Assembly: GCA_007570785.1 (NCBI GenBank)
Contig: ML664199.1
Location: forward strand, 18,371,050-18,435,049
Reading direction: 5' to 3'
DNA length: 64,000 nt
Origin: Antilocapra americana
Lineage: Eukaryota > Chordata > Mammalia > Artiodactyla > Antilocapridae
The notes under the pieces are model-generated. The model did no database searches and was not told where the DNA came from. It saw nothing but the letters and a program-made list of their open reading frames with translations. Made by a program: the position numbers and the translations under genes. Shown piece by piece: positions 10,588-22,411 of this stretch. Numbering within the stretch: position 1 is the first letter of the stretch; every line of letters begins with the position of its first letter.

Positions 10588-12045
10588 ATTTTACCATTGT
10601 AAGTCCTAGACATATTAATTGTTTAAAGGTTTGTGTAGGTTGTGAAGCATTTGTTTTTTTAAAAAAGAATCAATTCACTTGAGGGGTAAGTGAAGCAGTG
10701 AATCTGCAGCATCACCTGTTATTGTGAGGACCCTTTACTAGTTCAGGATATGAAAGAATATGCTCTTCATAGAAAACTTATGGGATTTCTCCTCAGATGG
10801 CCTGGAAGGAATCCAAGATGGGAAAGTGGTGGAGAAATTGATTATTCCTATTTGAAATTTCAGATATTACAACTGAATTTTTATTTGACTTATTCCTGAG
10901 AAACATGATGGAAATAGCCACACCCCTCAAAAAATAAGGTTGTTATTTCTCTGATCTACAGACTTGAGTGAATATGGGTGAGTGAAATGTATAAACGAAA
11001 ACATTTTTTGAGGTAGGAATAGATTCATCATTGAGTTTCCCTGCCAAATTCGGAATTAGATAGTGGAAAAATTCTATTTATTTTGAATTTGTGAATCTGC
11101 CAACAAACTGTTGGGAAAAATAAAGACAAGCCAGATGAGGACTTGGGTTTAGATGACATATGAATGAACTTTTAAAAAGAAGAATATAGTTTTTCATAGT
11201 TTTATTTCCTAGTTTTAGTGTCTTTCATAACCTATCTGCAGTATGCTTTCTATTATACTGAACTATAGCAGCAAAATGGAAAACACAGCATATTGCAGTA
11301 TTGAAATCGACCTTGAGTCAGGAAATTGAAAGTATCAAGTTTCCATAGTAACACTAATTTAGTCAAATCACACATTTTGTTTCTGAGCCATTAGTTTATG
11401 CTTATGATGTTAAAAGAACATAATATTCAATATTTACTCTGTAATGTGATTAAGCTAATATTAAAATACAAAGTAATTTCATATTTTCTTCATGTACATT
11501 TTAAATAATTTTATTATGGTAGGCTTGACTTTCGATTGTTTGCACTGTTGGAAAATGTGAAAATGTTGTAAATTTATTTTTTTTAAGTTTCTGAAGAAAA
11601 ATTAAACAGGAAATCATGAACAAATCACAACTTAGGAAAATGATAAGATAAACTGGAGTTTAAAGGTTAGCAGAATATTTTGCTGAATTCCCAAGAATTT
11701 ATTTGATCTTTTAGCTAGGTAGCTTTGATGTGATCTGATTTTAGTTTTCACACTTATTATATTCTACATGGTGTATCCTTGATATCAGTTAGAGATTTGT
11801 CCCAATTCCTTTTTGAATCCTCAAATTCATGAATACTGCTATAGTTTTGTTTGCTGACTGACTTTTTGAGCCCACTTTCCACAGAGACACCTTTTCCTCC
11901 ACAAATTCATAGGAGTTACTACAAAGGTAATGATCTAGAAAAGGGCCAATTTGCCTTCTCAGCAGGCCCTCTTTGGGTGCACATACAAAGCATATCTTCA
12001 TGATTGGTCTTCATGTACTAGTCTCATTGCATGTGATTCAACTTA
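10588..12045. other. Repeat-poor, AT-rich single-copy island
   Basis: I recognise no transposon and no coding exon in about 1.45 kb. The only ORF over 60 codons (11789-12001, minus) has no family resemblance. As one of few long stretches without repeats, it could hold conserved noncoding sequence, but nothing in the bases proves that. Confidence 0.5.
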
Positions 12046-12320
12046 TGATGATAACATTGATTTTCGGCCATTAAATAATTTTGCATTCCTGGGATAAATC
12101 CCAGCTGACCAAAGTGTATAATTCTTTTTATATGTTGCTGTATTTGGTTGACCAGTATTTTGTTGATGATATTTGCATCTATAGGTTTTCCAAAAAGTTT
12201 GTTCAGGTTTTTCCATGAGATCTATGGCCAACCCAATATACTTATAAGTGATACTGGTCTGTAGTTTTATCTTCTGATGACATTCATGAATACTAGAGTG
12301 TACTCTTCCCATTTGGTTCA
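12046..12320 (-). mobile_element. Old L1 ORF2 fragment carrying a mariner MITE
   Basis: The antisense blocks ttttgcattcctgggataaa, gtattttgttgatgat and gtgatactggtctgtagttt are L1 ORF2 reverse transcriptase words, in a diverged (older) version. A mariner-type MITE remnant splits them at 12182-12238. A BovB abuts the right end. Confidence 0.8.
12182..12238. mobile_element. Mariner-type MITE remnant
   Basis: The left terminal repeat (ttttccaaaaagtttgttca) and an outer right end (ggccaacccaata) match ruminant mariner MITEs, which read TTGGGTTGGCCAAAAAGTTC at their ends. The middle and the inner half of the right repeat are gone. The flanking L1 would read continuously if the insert were removed at a TA dinucleotide, as expected for mariner insertion. 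Confidence 0.72.
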
Positions 12321-12322
12321 CT

Positions 12323-13717
12323 TTGTTGTTGTTCAGTAGCTCAGTCATGTCTGACTCTTTGTGACCCCATGGACTGCAGCACGCCAGGCTTCGCTGTCTT
12401 TCACCATCTCCCAGAGCTTGCTCAGACACATGTCCATCGAGCCAGTGATGTCATCCAACCATCTCATCCTCTGTCATCCCCTTCTCCTCCTGCCTTCAGT
12501 CTTTCTCAGCATCAAGGTCTTTTCTAACAAGCTGGTTCTTCACATCAGGTGGCCAAAGTATTGGAGTTCAGTTTCAGCATCAGTCCTTCCAATGAATATT
12601 CAGGACTGATCTCCTTTAGAATTGTCTGGTTTGATATCCTTGCAGTTCAAGGGACTCTCAACAGTCTTCTCTAACACCACAGTTCAAAAGCATCAGTTTG
12701 TTCAGCACTGAGCTTTCTTTATGGTCCAACTCTCACATCCATACATGACTACTGGAAAAACCAGAGCTTTGACTAGATGGACCTTTGTTGGCAAAGTAAT
12801 AAATCTGCTTTTTAACATGTCTAAGTTTGTCATAGCTTTTCTTCCAAGGAGCAAGCGTCTTAATTCCTTGGCTGCAGTCACCATCTGTAGTGATTTTGGA
12901 GCCTAAGAAAGTAAAATCTCTCACTGTTTTCACTGCTACCCCATCTATCTGCCATGAAATGATGAGACCAGATGCCATGATCTTTGTTTTTTGAATGTTG
13001 AGTTTTAAGCCAGCTTTTTCACTCTCCTCTAAATTTCATCAAGAGACTCTTTAGTTACTCTTTGCTTTCTGCCATAAAGGTGGTGTCTCATCTGCATATC
13101 TGAGGTTATTGATATTTCTCCCTACAATCTTGATTCCAGCTTGTGCTTCATTTAGCCCAGCATTTCTCATGATGTACTCTGTGTATAAGTTAAACAAGCA
13201 AGATGACAATATACAGGCTTGACGTACTCCTTTCCCAATTTGGAACCAGTCCGTTATTCCATGTCTCGTTCTAACTGTTGCTTCTTGATCTGCATACAGA
13301 TTTCTCAGAAGGCAGGTAAGGTGGTCTGGTATTCCATCTCTTTCAGAATTTTCCACAGTTTGTTGCCATCCACGCAGTCAAAGGCTTTAGCATAGTCAAT
13401 AAAGCAGAAGTAGATGTTTTTCTGGAATTCTCTAGCTTTTACTATGATCCAACGGATGTTGGGAATTTGATCTCTGGTTCCTTTGCCTTTTCTAAATCCA
13501 GCTTGTACATGTGGGCATTCTCAGTTGAAGTCTAGCTTGGAGAATTTTGAGCATTACTTTGCTAGCATGTGAAATAAGTACAGTTGTGTGGTAGTTTGAG
13601 CATCCTTTGGCATTGCTCTTCTTTGGGATTGGAATGAAAACTGACCATTTCCAGTCCTGTGGTCACTGCTGAGTTTTCCAGATTTGCTGGTGTATTGAGT
13701 GAGGCACTTTGACAGCA
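12323..13717 (-). mobile_element. BovB (RTE) LINE, 5' truncated, reverse strand
   Basis: The 3' end lies at the left (ttgttgttgttcagtagctc). The C-terminal region is at about 12400-12700, the reverse transcriptase at about 12700-13450, and the truncated 5' edge at about 13717. Reading frames are broken into pieces of 60-101 codons. The YADE at 13065-13076 replaces the catalytic YADD, a further sign of decay. Confidence 0.95.
13051..13356 (-). pseudogene. BovB reverse transcriptase fragment
   Basis: A 101-codon open piece covering GKGVRQACILSSCLFNLYTEY and NINNLRYADE. The last catalytic aspartate is changed to glutamate and the QG block reads QA, so the copy is dead. It belongs to the BovB at 12323-13717. 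Confidence 0.85.
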
Positions 13718-13997
13718 TCAGCTTTTTTTTAAAATTAAAACTGATAAAAGCAAGTTAATTCAATGAAAAATGACAGCCGTGCTTTTTGATAGATAACGTG
13801 AATATGACTATGATGTTTTTGGTTGACTAGATTATTCATTCTTTGCTTGTCTGAGTCTAAGTAATGTGAGAAACTAAATTCAATAAATATGTTTCAAATG
13901 CTTATTATGCTAGGTATCGTGCTAGGCACTGGGTATATATTGATGAATAATGAATGGAACTAGCAGTACTAGTAATAATAAGTTGCATATTGAATAA
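13718..13997. other. Spacer without a gene
   Basis: A T-run and AT-rich sequence. The part at about 13870-13960 (aaatgcttattatgctaggt) recalls an ancient L2/MIR-like word, but is too diverged to call. Confidence 0.4.
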
Positions 13998-14308
13998 GAG
14001 TACTTAGATTTTTTTTTATTAGTTTTGCCATACAATGCCATGATATCACCATGGGTTTACATATGCTCCCTGTCCAGAACCCCCCTCCCTCCTCCCTCCG
14101 TCCTCCCTCCCCCTGGGAAATCTCGAAGCACCAGCCCCGAGCATCAATCCTGGGCTGGCGATTGATTAGGCATGTGATAATTAACAGGTTTCAACGCCAT
14201 TCTCCCATATCATCCCACCCTTACCCTCATCCACAGAGTCCACGAGTCTATTCTGTACATCTGCATTCCTTTTGCTGTCTCACATGTTGGGTTCTCGTTA
14301 CCGTCTTT

Positions 14309-14551
14309 CTAAATTCCATATATATGTGTTAATATACTGTATTGTTGTTTTTGCTTCTGGCTTACTTCACTCTGGATAATAGGCTCCAGTTTCGTCCATC
14401 TGGGTAGAACTGATTCAAGTGAATTTTTTTTTAATGCTGAGTAATATTCCATAGTGTATATGTACCACAGCTTTCTTATCCATTTGCCAGTTGATGGACA
14501 TCTAGGTTGCTTCCATGTCCTGGCTATTGTAAACAATGCAACGATGAACAC
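14309..14551 (-). pseudogene. L1 ORF2 C-terminal tail
   Basis: 80 codons ending in SILTHIYGI, the usual C-terminus of ruminant L1 ORF2. It is cut from the main ORF by the stop at 14591. The natural ORF2 stop at 14309-14311 is followed by the 3' UTR. Confidence 0.88.
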
Positions 14552-14590
14552 TGGGGTACACGTGGCTCTTGCAATTCTGGTTTCCTCGGT

Positions 14591-16423
14591 TTATATGCCC
14601 AGCAGTGGGATTGCTGGGTCATATGGCAGGTCTATTTGCAGTTTTTTAAGGAACCTCCACACTGTTTTCCATAGTGGCTGTACTAGCTTGCATTCCCACC
14701 AACAGTGTAAGAGAGATCCCTTTTCTCTACATCCTTTCCAGCATTTATTACTTGTAGATTTTTGGATTACAGCCATTCTGACTGGTGTAAAGTGATACCT
14801 CATTGTAGTTTTGATTTGCATTTCTCTGATAATTAGTGATGTTGAGCATCTTTCCATGTGTTTGTTAGCCATTTTTATGTCTTCTTTGGAGAAATGTCTG
14901 TTAAGTTCTTTGGCCCACTTTTTGATTGGGTTGTTTATTTTTCTAGAATGGAGCTGCAGGAGTTGCTTGTATGTTTTTGAGATTAATTGTTTGTCCATTG
15001 CTTCATTGGCTATTATTTTCTCCCATTCTGAAGGCTGTCTTTTCACCTTGCTTATAGTTTCCTTTGTTGTGCAGAAGCTTTTAATTTTAATTAGGTCCCA
15101 TTTGTTTATTTGTGCTTTTATTTCCAATATTCTGGGAGGTGGGTCATGGAGTATCCCGCTTTGGTTTATGTCAGGGAGTGTTTTGCCTATGTTATCCTCT
15201 AGGAGTTTTATAGTTTCTGGTCTTATGATTAGATCTTTGATCCATTTTGAGTTTATCTTTGTGTATGGTGTTAGAAAGTGTTCTAGTTTCATTCTTTTAC
15301 AAGTGGCTGTCCAGTTTTCCCAGCACCACTTGTTAAAGAGATTGTCTTTTCTCCATTGTATATTCTTGCCTCCTTTGTCAAAGATAAGGTGTCCATAGAT
15401 GCGTGGATTTATCTCTGGGCTTTCTATTCTGTTCCATTGATCTATATTTCTGTCTTTGTGCCAGTACCATACTGTCTTAATGACTGTGAATTTGTAGTAT
15501 AGCCTAAAGTCAGGTAGGTTGATTCCTCCAGTTCCATTCTTCTTTCTCAAGATTGCTTTGGCTATACGAGGTTTTTTATATTTCCATATAAATTGTGAAA
15601 TTATTTGTTCTAATTCTTTGAAAAAGACCTCTGGTAGCTTGATAGGAATTGCATTGAATCTATAGATTGCTTTGGGTAGTATACTCATTTTCACTATATT
15701 GATTCTTCCAATCCACGAACACGGCACATTTCTCCATCTGTTTGTGTCCTCCTTGATTTCTTTCATCGGTGTTTTATAGTTTTCTATATACAAGTCTTTT
15801 GTTTCTTTAGGTAGAAATACTCCTAAGTATTTTATTCTTTTTGTTTCGATGGTGAATGGAATTGTTTCCTTAATTTCTCTTTCTGATTTCTCACTGGTAG
15901 TGTATAGGAATTCCAGGGATTTCTGTGTGTTGATTTTGTATCCTGAAACTTTGCTATATTCCCTGATTAGCTCTAGTAATTTTCTCGTAGAGTCTTTAGG
16001 GTTTTCAATATAGAGGATCATGTCATCTGCAAACAGAGAGAGTTTTACTTCTTCTTTTCCAATCTGGATTCCTTTGATTTCTTTATCTGCTCTGATTGCT
16101 GTGGCCAAGACTTCCAAAACTATGTTGAAAAGTAGTGGTGAGAGTGGGCACCCTTGTCTTGTTCCTGATTTCAGGGGGAATGCTTCCAGTTTTTCACCAT
16201 TGAGGATAATGTTTGCTGTGGGTTTGTCATATATAGCTTTTATTATGTTGAGGTATGTTCCTTCTATTCCTGCCTTTTGGAGGGTTTTTATCATAAATGG
16301 ATGTTGAATTTTGTCAAAGGCTTTCTCTGCATCTATTGAGATAATCATGTGATTTTTATTTTTCAATTTGTTAATGTGGTGTATTACATTGATTGATTTG
16401 CGAATATTGAAGAATCCTTGCAT
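14591..16423 (-). pseudogene. L1 ORF2 fragment: reverse transcriptase to C-terminus, 610 codons
   Basis: This is the longest ORF in the window. It holds [10 protein letters not shown] (31-40, first catalytic aspartate block), [13 protein letters not shown] (88-100) and FADD (131-134). The long C-terminal domain ends with the zinc-knuckle-like CW..C segment near residues 565-582 ([20 protein letters not shown]). The native start is far upstream: an earlier piece (16446-16847) is out of frame. The ORF ends at a premature TAA after AIPLLGI, and the last 80 or so residues continue at 14309-14551. No endonuclease is present, so it cannot retrotranspose. Confidence 0.93.
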
Positions 16424-16445
16424 CCCTGGGATAAAGCCTACTTGA

Positions 16446-16847
16446 TCATGATGTATGATTTTTTTTAATGTGTTGTTGGATTCTATTTGCTAGAATTTTG
16501 TTGAGGATTTTTGCATCTAAGTTCATCAGTGATATCGGCCTGTAGTTTTCTTTTTTTGTGGCATCTTTGTCGGGTTTTGGAATTAGGGTGATGGTGGCCT
16601 CGTAGAATGAGTTTGGAAGTTTACCTTCCTCTGCAATTTTCTGGAAGAGTTTGAGTAGAATAGGTGTTAGCTCTTCTCTAAATTTTTGGTAGAATTCAGC
16701 TGTGAAGCCATCTGGTCCTGGGCTTTTGTTTTTTGGAAGATTTCTGATTACGGTTTCAATTTCCGTGCTTGTGATGGGTCTATTAATATTATCTATCTCT
16801 TCCTGGTTTAGTCTTGGAAAGTTGTACTTTTCTAGGAATTTGTCCAT
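16446..16847 (-). pseudogene. L1 ORF2 fragment: N-terminal part of reverse transcriptase
   Basis: 133 codons containing [16 protein letters not shown] and [10 protein letters not shown], the fingers motifs that precede the catalytic core. A single-base change in the T-run near 16458 separates it from the 610-codon piece. It lies in the same L1 and shows that the element reaches at least the start of the RT domain. Confidence 0.9.
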
Positions 16848-17003
16848 TTCATCCAGGTTGTCCAGTTTATTTGCATATAGTTGCTGATAATAGTCTCTTA
16901 TGATCCTTTGTATTTCTGTGTTTTCTGTTGTGATCTCTCCGTTTTCATTTCTAATTCTGTTGATTTGGTTCTTCTCCCTTTGTTTCTTGATGAGTACTTA
17001 GAT

Positions 17004-17175
17004 GTGACTCCTGTCTCTACCACTTCCTAACTGACAGACCCCAAGTGAATTACTTTACCTCAGTTTCATCATCTGTAAAATGGTGCTACAAATAGCATGT
17101 CATTCATAGGATTACTGTGAAGATTAAGTAATGCATGTAAACAGTGTCTGGCACTTGGTAGTCACTAGATACAGT
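17004..17175 (+). repeat. MIR SINE
   Basis: It contains the MIR order: acctcagtttcatcatctgt, aaaatggtgcta, ggattactgtgaagattaag, then gtgtctggcacttggtagtc. This is a good match for an ancient tRNA-derived SINE present in all mammals. Confidence 0.88.
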
Positions 17176-17199
17176 TTAGCTCTTACTATTATTTTTATT

Positions 17200-17392
17200 T
17201 GCTTTTCATGTGCCATAACTTATTTACATTACTTCATTCAATTCTAGTAACAACCTTGTTGAGATTATTAGTATTATCTCTACTTTTATAGCTGAGAAAC
17301 CAGGGCTCACAAAGGCTATGTAACTTGCCTGTGATCACCAATATGGTGACTTGTGAAGCAGAATTCACACCCAGAATATGCTTGACTGCCAA
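17200..17392 (-). repeat. MIR-type SINE
   Basis: In antisense it reads gctgagaaaccagggctcac, then gctatgtaacttgcctgtga and agcagaattcacaccca, the MIR body. With the MIR at 17004 it makes a pair of old SINEs facing each other. Confidence 0.72.
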
Positions 17393-19203
17393 GTTATCAT
17401 TTAAATATATTACCGTATATAGCCTGTCTCTGGGCTCTAAGGAGTTCTTATCTAGTTTTCCAGGAAGCCCTGTCCAATAACTGGCTTAGATTCTTCCAGA
17501 TTTCCAGAGGAGGTCTTTTGGTTTCATATTCCAGTGATTTGTTCACCTAAAGTAAGTCAGAAAAAAATAATCTAACACAAATTTCGTCTATTGAACTTGA
17601 ACTCTGTTTTTTCCTAGCATAGAGAAGAAAATGTATTATCCAAGTGGCAACCTAAAGTCAATATATTCCAGTATTTTCTCTTACACTTATTAAGATAATT
17701 TTTTGTTCAGTGGGGAAAAACACAATATCTATGAGCACTTTGTTTTTCTGGATTTCTCTTTAATGTTATAAAGCTCAGTTAAAGAACTGATTCTTTTGTT
17801 GTCTGTCTGGATACTCTTTCTGCCCTTGACTTTGATCCTGTTTTAACATTATTTTACAGGGCCTTCTGACTTCCTGGTCATGGATTAGGCTCCTACCTTG
17901 TGGTTTTTAAATGTTGTCTGTTTTCCCACCATCTGATGGACATAAGAAGTCATAAGAAAGTGGGAAGAGGATCAATAAATAATGTCAAGGCAAAGGTAGA
18001 AACATTAAGAGCCACATTTAAGGCAGTTTCTCTTGTGAAGAAACAGTTTTTCTGTGGTTAAAAAGGCTATCATTTTCGGGGAACGATTATAGGACTTTAG
18101 ATGCTGAGGCATCAGGGGTAGGAGTTTAAGGACTGAGACATAGTAACGTAATGCAGAATGAAGGTAGGGTAACTACTGTGCTTCTACTAAGAGACATCCT
18201 ATGACTTAACAATAGTCTTGTTTACACTTCAGGAAAAATAACATTTAGAAAACCAACTTGCTTCTCGCAAGGGGAGAAAGTGCTTAACATTTCCTTTCTT
18301 TCTTCCCATCCACTGCTCTTATAGGTAATGTTTTAAAATCATATCGCAAGGGATTGGGCTAATATTTCCCCTAAAAATTCAGTATTATGAGCAATATATA
18401 CTTAGAGTTGAAATTCTCTGTGAAAGATGGGTGAATACCTAAGAACCAGACAACTTTCTGAGAGGAGAAAAAAGTCTTTATTTTAAAGGAAGAAAAACTA
18501 CCAAGTATGACACAAGACTGATACCCACCCAGTGGCCAGATATGTTTTCCTGAGGGATTTCGTTGTGTTTATTCCTCTAGCAGTTTTTCATTCCTGACTT
18601 TTGGGGTGGCCCTTCTGTGAAGAGTTTCCTCATCCCAGCTGTTATGATGTTTAATCTAGAGTTGCCAACTTCTGATCTGGCGGTTCCAAGACACAGGGTG
18701 AGGAAAACAAAGCTTTCCAGTATTTCTGAATCCTATCCTCCACCCCCACTGGAATGAGTGCTTTCATCTCTGGTCAGTCCTGAATTGTTTTCAACCCTAG
18801 CTTCATCTTTCCTCTCCCCCAGAATAGCAGAACAATTACTAATGGTAAAGATCCATGTCCATGTTCAGAGTTCAAATTACATATGCCCCACGCAAATCTC
18901 AATTTATTCTTTTTTCCCTTTTCTGTCCCTCTCCTTCCCTCTACCCAAGTGACTTATAGAGGTTTTTTTTTGGGGAAAATATTTACTTTAAAGAGATTTT
19001 TTTTCAAGATAAAAATTAGATTTTGTTTTTAAAACTAACTAGGAAAAACAGGGTAATCTTTAAAAAGGATAATCATCTGGTTTTGATACTAAGGGATACC
19101 ATGGGATGGCTTGACACTTCCAGTAAGGGAAGTCATGGCATTTCATTCTAGAAATTTGCAAGGATGGCTCTCCCTCCTGCCCTCAGCCTAAATTGTTTAA
19201 TGT
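17393..19203. other. Single-copy DNA, no feature supported
   Basis: About 1.8 kb without a repeat family I recognise and without an ORF of interest. The plus ORF at 18758-18952 (64 codons) has no similarity I know. One long T-run at 18962-18971 is the only simple feature. Confidence 0.5.
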
Positions 19204-19731
19204 TAAGGAAGAAAAGTTATAAAAAACTTAGACAACATATTAAAAAGCAGAGACATTACTTTGCCAACAAAGGTCCATCTACTCAAAATCTGGTTTTTCC
19301 AGTAGTCATGTATGGATGTAAGAGTTGGACCATAAAGAAAGCTGGGTACCAAAGAAGTGATGCTTTTGAACTGTGGTGCTGGAGAAGACTCCCGAGAGTC
19401 CCTTGGGCTGCAAGGAGATAAAACCAGTCAATCCTAAAGGAGATCAACCCTGAATATTCATTGGAAAGACTGATGCTGAAGCTAAAGCTCCAATACTTTG
19501 GCCACCTGGTGCTAAGTGCTGGCTCTTTAGTAAAGTCCCTGATGCTGAGAAAGATTGAAGGCAGGAGGAGAAGGTTATGACAGAGGATGAGGTGGTCGGA
19601 TGACATCACTGACTCAATGGACATAAGCTTGAACAGGCTCTGGGAAATGGTGAAAGACAGGGAAGCCAGGTGTGCTGCAGTCCACGGGGTCATGAAGAGT
19701 CACACACTACTGAATGACTGAACAACAACAA
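19204..19731 (+). mobile_element. BovB 3' fragment
   Basis: It starts at the LRQHIKKQRHYFANKGP segment of BovB and runs through the C-terminal domain (YGCKSWTIKKAGY, FELWCWRRLPRVPWAARR) to the 3' end, gactgaacaacaacaagg. Several substitutions and stops show that it is inactive. Confidence 0.92.
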
Positions 19732-20214
19732 GGTGAGGTAGTCCTGGCTGGTATTCTATTTTAGGCCTTGTCTGCTGCAGAACTAGGCAGATGAGGAATT
19801 AGAGGTAAGCAGAGCACAGATATAGATGAAGAAACAGCTCCTTTTACCAAATGTGGAAAGGCATAAATCTTACAGTACTAAAACATGCTGCTTTCTTCTG
19901 GTGTGTTCAACTTGCTATTATTACTATGAATTTATTTACTGATGGCAATGGAAAATATTTAGGAAATCGAATAGTAAAGTAGAAATATGTGGTTCTTTGA
20001 TTCTCCTACTATCCCCAAGTATCTGTTATAACATGTCTTTCCCCCTATGGCTTTATTTAAAGACCCCATACTCAGAGCCTCCACAAATTTGCCTTTAGGT
20101 CATACCTCATTCTCTGGATATTTTCTTCACCCTTACCATCCACAATAAAGATGGATATCCACTGGCCTGAAATAATTTAGTGTCCCCTTCCTTTATATAC
20201 ATTTGCTCCCAACT
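19732..20214. other. No recognised feature
   Basis: About 480 bp of AT-rich single-copy sequence between a BovB and a SINE. No gene or repeat seen. Confidence 0.5.
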
Positions 20215-20224
20215 ATGTACAACT

Positions 20225-20443
20225 GGGCTTCCCTGGTGGCTCAGATGGTAAAGAATCTGCCTGCAATGTGGGAGACCCAGATTCAATCCCCTGGATAAGG
20301 GAAGATCCCCTGGATAAGGGAATGGCAATCCACTCCAGTATTCTTACCTGGAGAATTCCATGGACAGAGGAGCCTGGCAGTTCACAGTCCATGGGACCGC
20401 AAAGAGTTGGATATGACTAAATGACTGACACATACACACGTAC
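20225..20443 (+). mobile_element. Bov-tA SINE with internal 20-bp duplication
   Basis: A perfect duplication ATGTACAACTGG (20215-20226 and 20444-20455) flanks it, overlapping the SINE start by two bases. Inside, the segment ccctggataagggaagatcc is repeated once in tandem (units starting at 20288 and 20308). This lengthens this copy compared with its relatives. The body is otherwise normal. Confidence 0.95.
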
Positions 20444-20639
20444 ATGTACAACTGGCTAGCTGGTTGGAAAAACATTAGCATTAATATAGCATTTTGTATT
20501 TTAGCAATACAAATCTTTCAGAATTAATTCCCTATGCCCAAAAACACTCTAATATAACAAAATTTCAGATGATGTCAGGCTAATTGAAAGGTGTCTAGGG
20601 ACAGGCAGGCTCTAGTGTTTTCCATAGGATTTTATGCAT

Positions 20640-21198
20640 AAGATCAAAACTGCCTTTCCATAATTCCCATGTGAATATGCATATACATATAAATGCCATT
20701 TTTACATAAATAGGATATATATATATATATGTATTGTTCTGCAGCTTGCTTTTTTTGATCTTGAAAACCAATCCTGAGGTCTTTAAATCTCCTTAATGGT
20801 TGAATAATACTCAGTACTATGAAAATACCATTATTTAACTGTTCCCTTATTTTTTCTTTTGCTATTACATTGCCAAAGTAAACATCTCTTTCATATCTTT
20901 ATGCATGTGTGTGTGTATTTTTTTAGAATGGAGTAGAAGGTAGATTGTTGGGTCTCTCAGATTGTTATCAGATTGTCTGTCAGAGAACAATCTGATAGTA
21001 GACCCACTTTAGCTGTCCCAAAGGCCTTCGTGACTTTTTGTTTTCACCAACTGTATGGAAAGTGCTCATTTTCCCATAAAGCTTTATCTGCACTTGATTA
21101 TCTTTATCCTATGGGCAAAAAATAATAAAAAGGATCATTTTACATTTTCCTGATTAATGGTGAGGTTGAGGTTATTTTCATATATTTATTGGCCATTT
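20640..21198 (-). mobile_element. Old L1M 3' region
   Basis: Antisense L1 3' words include ttaatggttgaataatactc, ttgccaaagtaaacatctct and ttggccatttatag. It is diverged, and a short young L1 splits it; the old element seems to resume after 21467 for about 50 bp. A (TA)n run lies at 20715-20730. Confidence 0.6.
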
Positions 21199-21206
21199 AT
21201 AGTTTT

Positions 21207-21459
21207 TTTTAATTTTTTTTTATTATTGTTTTTGCCATACATTGTCATGATATCACCATGGGTTTACATATGCTTCCCCTCCGGAACCTCCCTCCCTCCT
21301 CCCTCCCCCCCGGGAAATCTCGCTGCACCAGTCCCGAGCATCAATCCTGGGCTGGCGATTGATTAGACACATGACAATTAACATGCTTCAATGCCCTTCT
21401 CCCATATCATCCCACCCTTACCCTCATTGACAAAGTCCACAAGTCTATTCTATACATCT
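21207..21459 (-). mobile_element. Short young L1 (3' UTR only)
   Basis: The same 3' UTR as the L1 at 14 kb (atatcaccatgggtttacat, then a C-rich tract at 21281-21311, then ctgggctggcgattgattag). TATAGTTT at 21199-21206 and 21460-21467 is its target-site duplication. About 250 bp remain, a strongly 5' truncated insertion. Confidence 0.93.
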
Positions 21460-21524
21460 ATAGTTTGTTTATATCCTTCACCTGCTTTTCTGTTGAGTTA
21501 TGTGTGGATATATGTTGTTTCTGT

Positions 21525-21945
21525 TCAGCATCTCTTTCCCCATCTTGTGATAACAGAATAAATATTGTGGGGAACCCATTTCCTGTGGCTTAGGTGAGTA
21601 CACAACCAGGTCAGGTCTTCCTGAATCCCACAGCTCTGTAGCCACAGTGATTAAAGAATGGGCATGTAACCCAAGTCAGGCTAAAGAATGCCCTCAATGG
21701 AACTTCTGCTGGAACTCTTGGAAAGAATGCTCAACAGAGATCCCACGAACTATGGACTGTGTAAGCCTGAAAATTTGTACTATGTGGAAAGAGTCTGAGG
21801 GGAAACTCAGAGGCTAGCAGAAAGGAATGAGAGCTAAGTTCTGTCATTTTTCTGGAGGCCCTAGATCCAGCTGTGCCTAAAGCCTGCCCTACCTCTGGAC
21901 TTTAACGTTTTGTGAGCCAATAAAGTCCCTTTCTTGTTTTAAAAC
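21525..21945 (+). repeat. Ancient interspersed repeat, family not assigned
   Basis: The phrases gtgattaaagaatgggcatg, taacccaagtcaggctaa and gtgagccaataaagtccctt resemble a long-tailed repeat word seen often in mammalian genomes, with an AATAAA-type signal near its end. A (CAA)n tract follows (21945-21962). I could not name the family. Confidence 0.4.
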
Positions 21946-22411
21946 AACAACAACAACAACAAAAAAAAACTGCCTTTGAATTTTCATTTGTTTTCCATTG
22001 AGAAAAATTTCTATAACTGCCACTGAAAGGTCTTAATGAAAACTTCAAAGAAAAATGCAGGTTTGTAATGAGGGAAGGATGTTTTAATCCCAAAATGCAA
22101 AGATTAAATTATGTCCCTAGTATTTCACAGCAGTCTGGATGGGAAAAACACAGATTCCTATAACATTTTTGCTATATAATTCTAAGACTTTTGTATGCTT
22201 GATAACTCTTGTTCATGTTTCCTCTCCTTTTCGCCTCATCTGTATTATTAATACTTTTGTTTCCATATAAAAATTCCTTTCAAATATTTGAAATGCCTAT
22301 AAAGTTTTTGTTGTTGTTGTTATTATTATTTTTTTAAGAATAAAGGTAGAAATGTACCTTTTGCAGAATTGAAAGTATTTAGAAGATCCTAGTCACATTT
22401 AAACTATTATT

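Larger units (their letters stand above)
14010..16991 (-). mobile_element. Young-type L1 (L1_BT), 5' truncated, 3.0 kb
   Basis: A perfect 12-bp duplication GAGTACTTAGAT (13998-14009 and 16992-17003) flanks it. From the left it has a T-tract, the 3' UTR with a C-rich tract (14080-14115) and ctgggctggcgattgattag, the ORF2 C-terminus, then reverse transcriptase up to the linker after the endonuclease. ORF1 and the endonuclease are missing through 5' truncation. ORF2 has one frameshift near 16440, in a T-run, and a stop at 14591; otherwise it is well kept, so the insertion is rather young. Confidence 0.97.

Noticed and set aside
14811..15398. 195-codon plus-strand ORF
   Set aside because: Antisense shadow of L1 ORF2 (14591-16423 on the minus strand).
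20288..20327. CRISPR-like or regulatory direct repeats
   Set aside because: Only two units in tandem within a SINE; a slippage duplication explains them.
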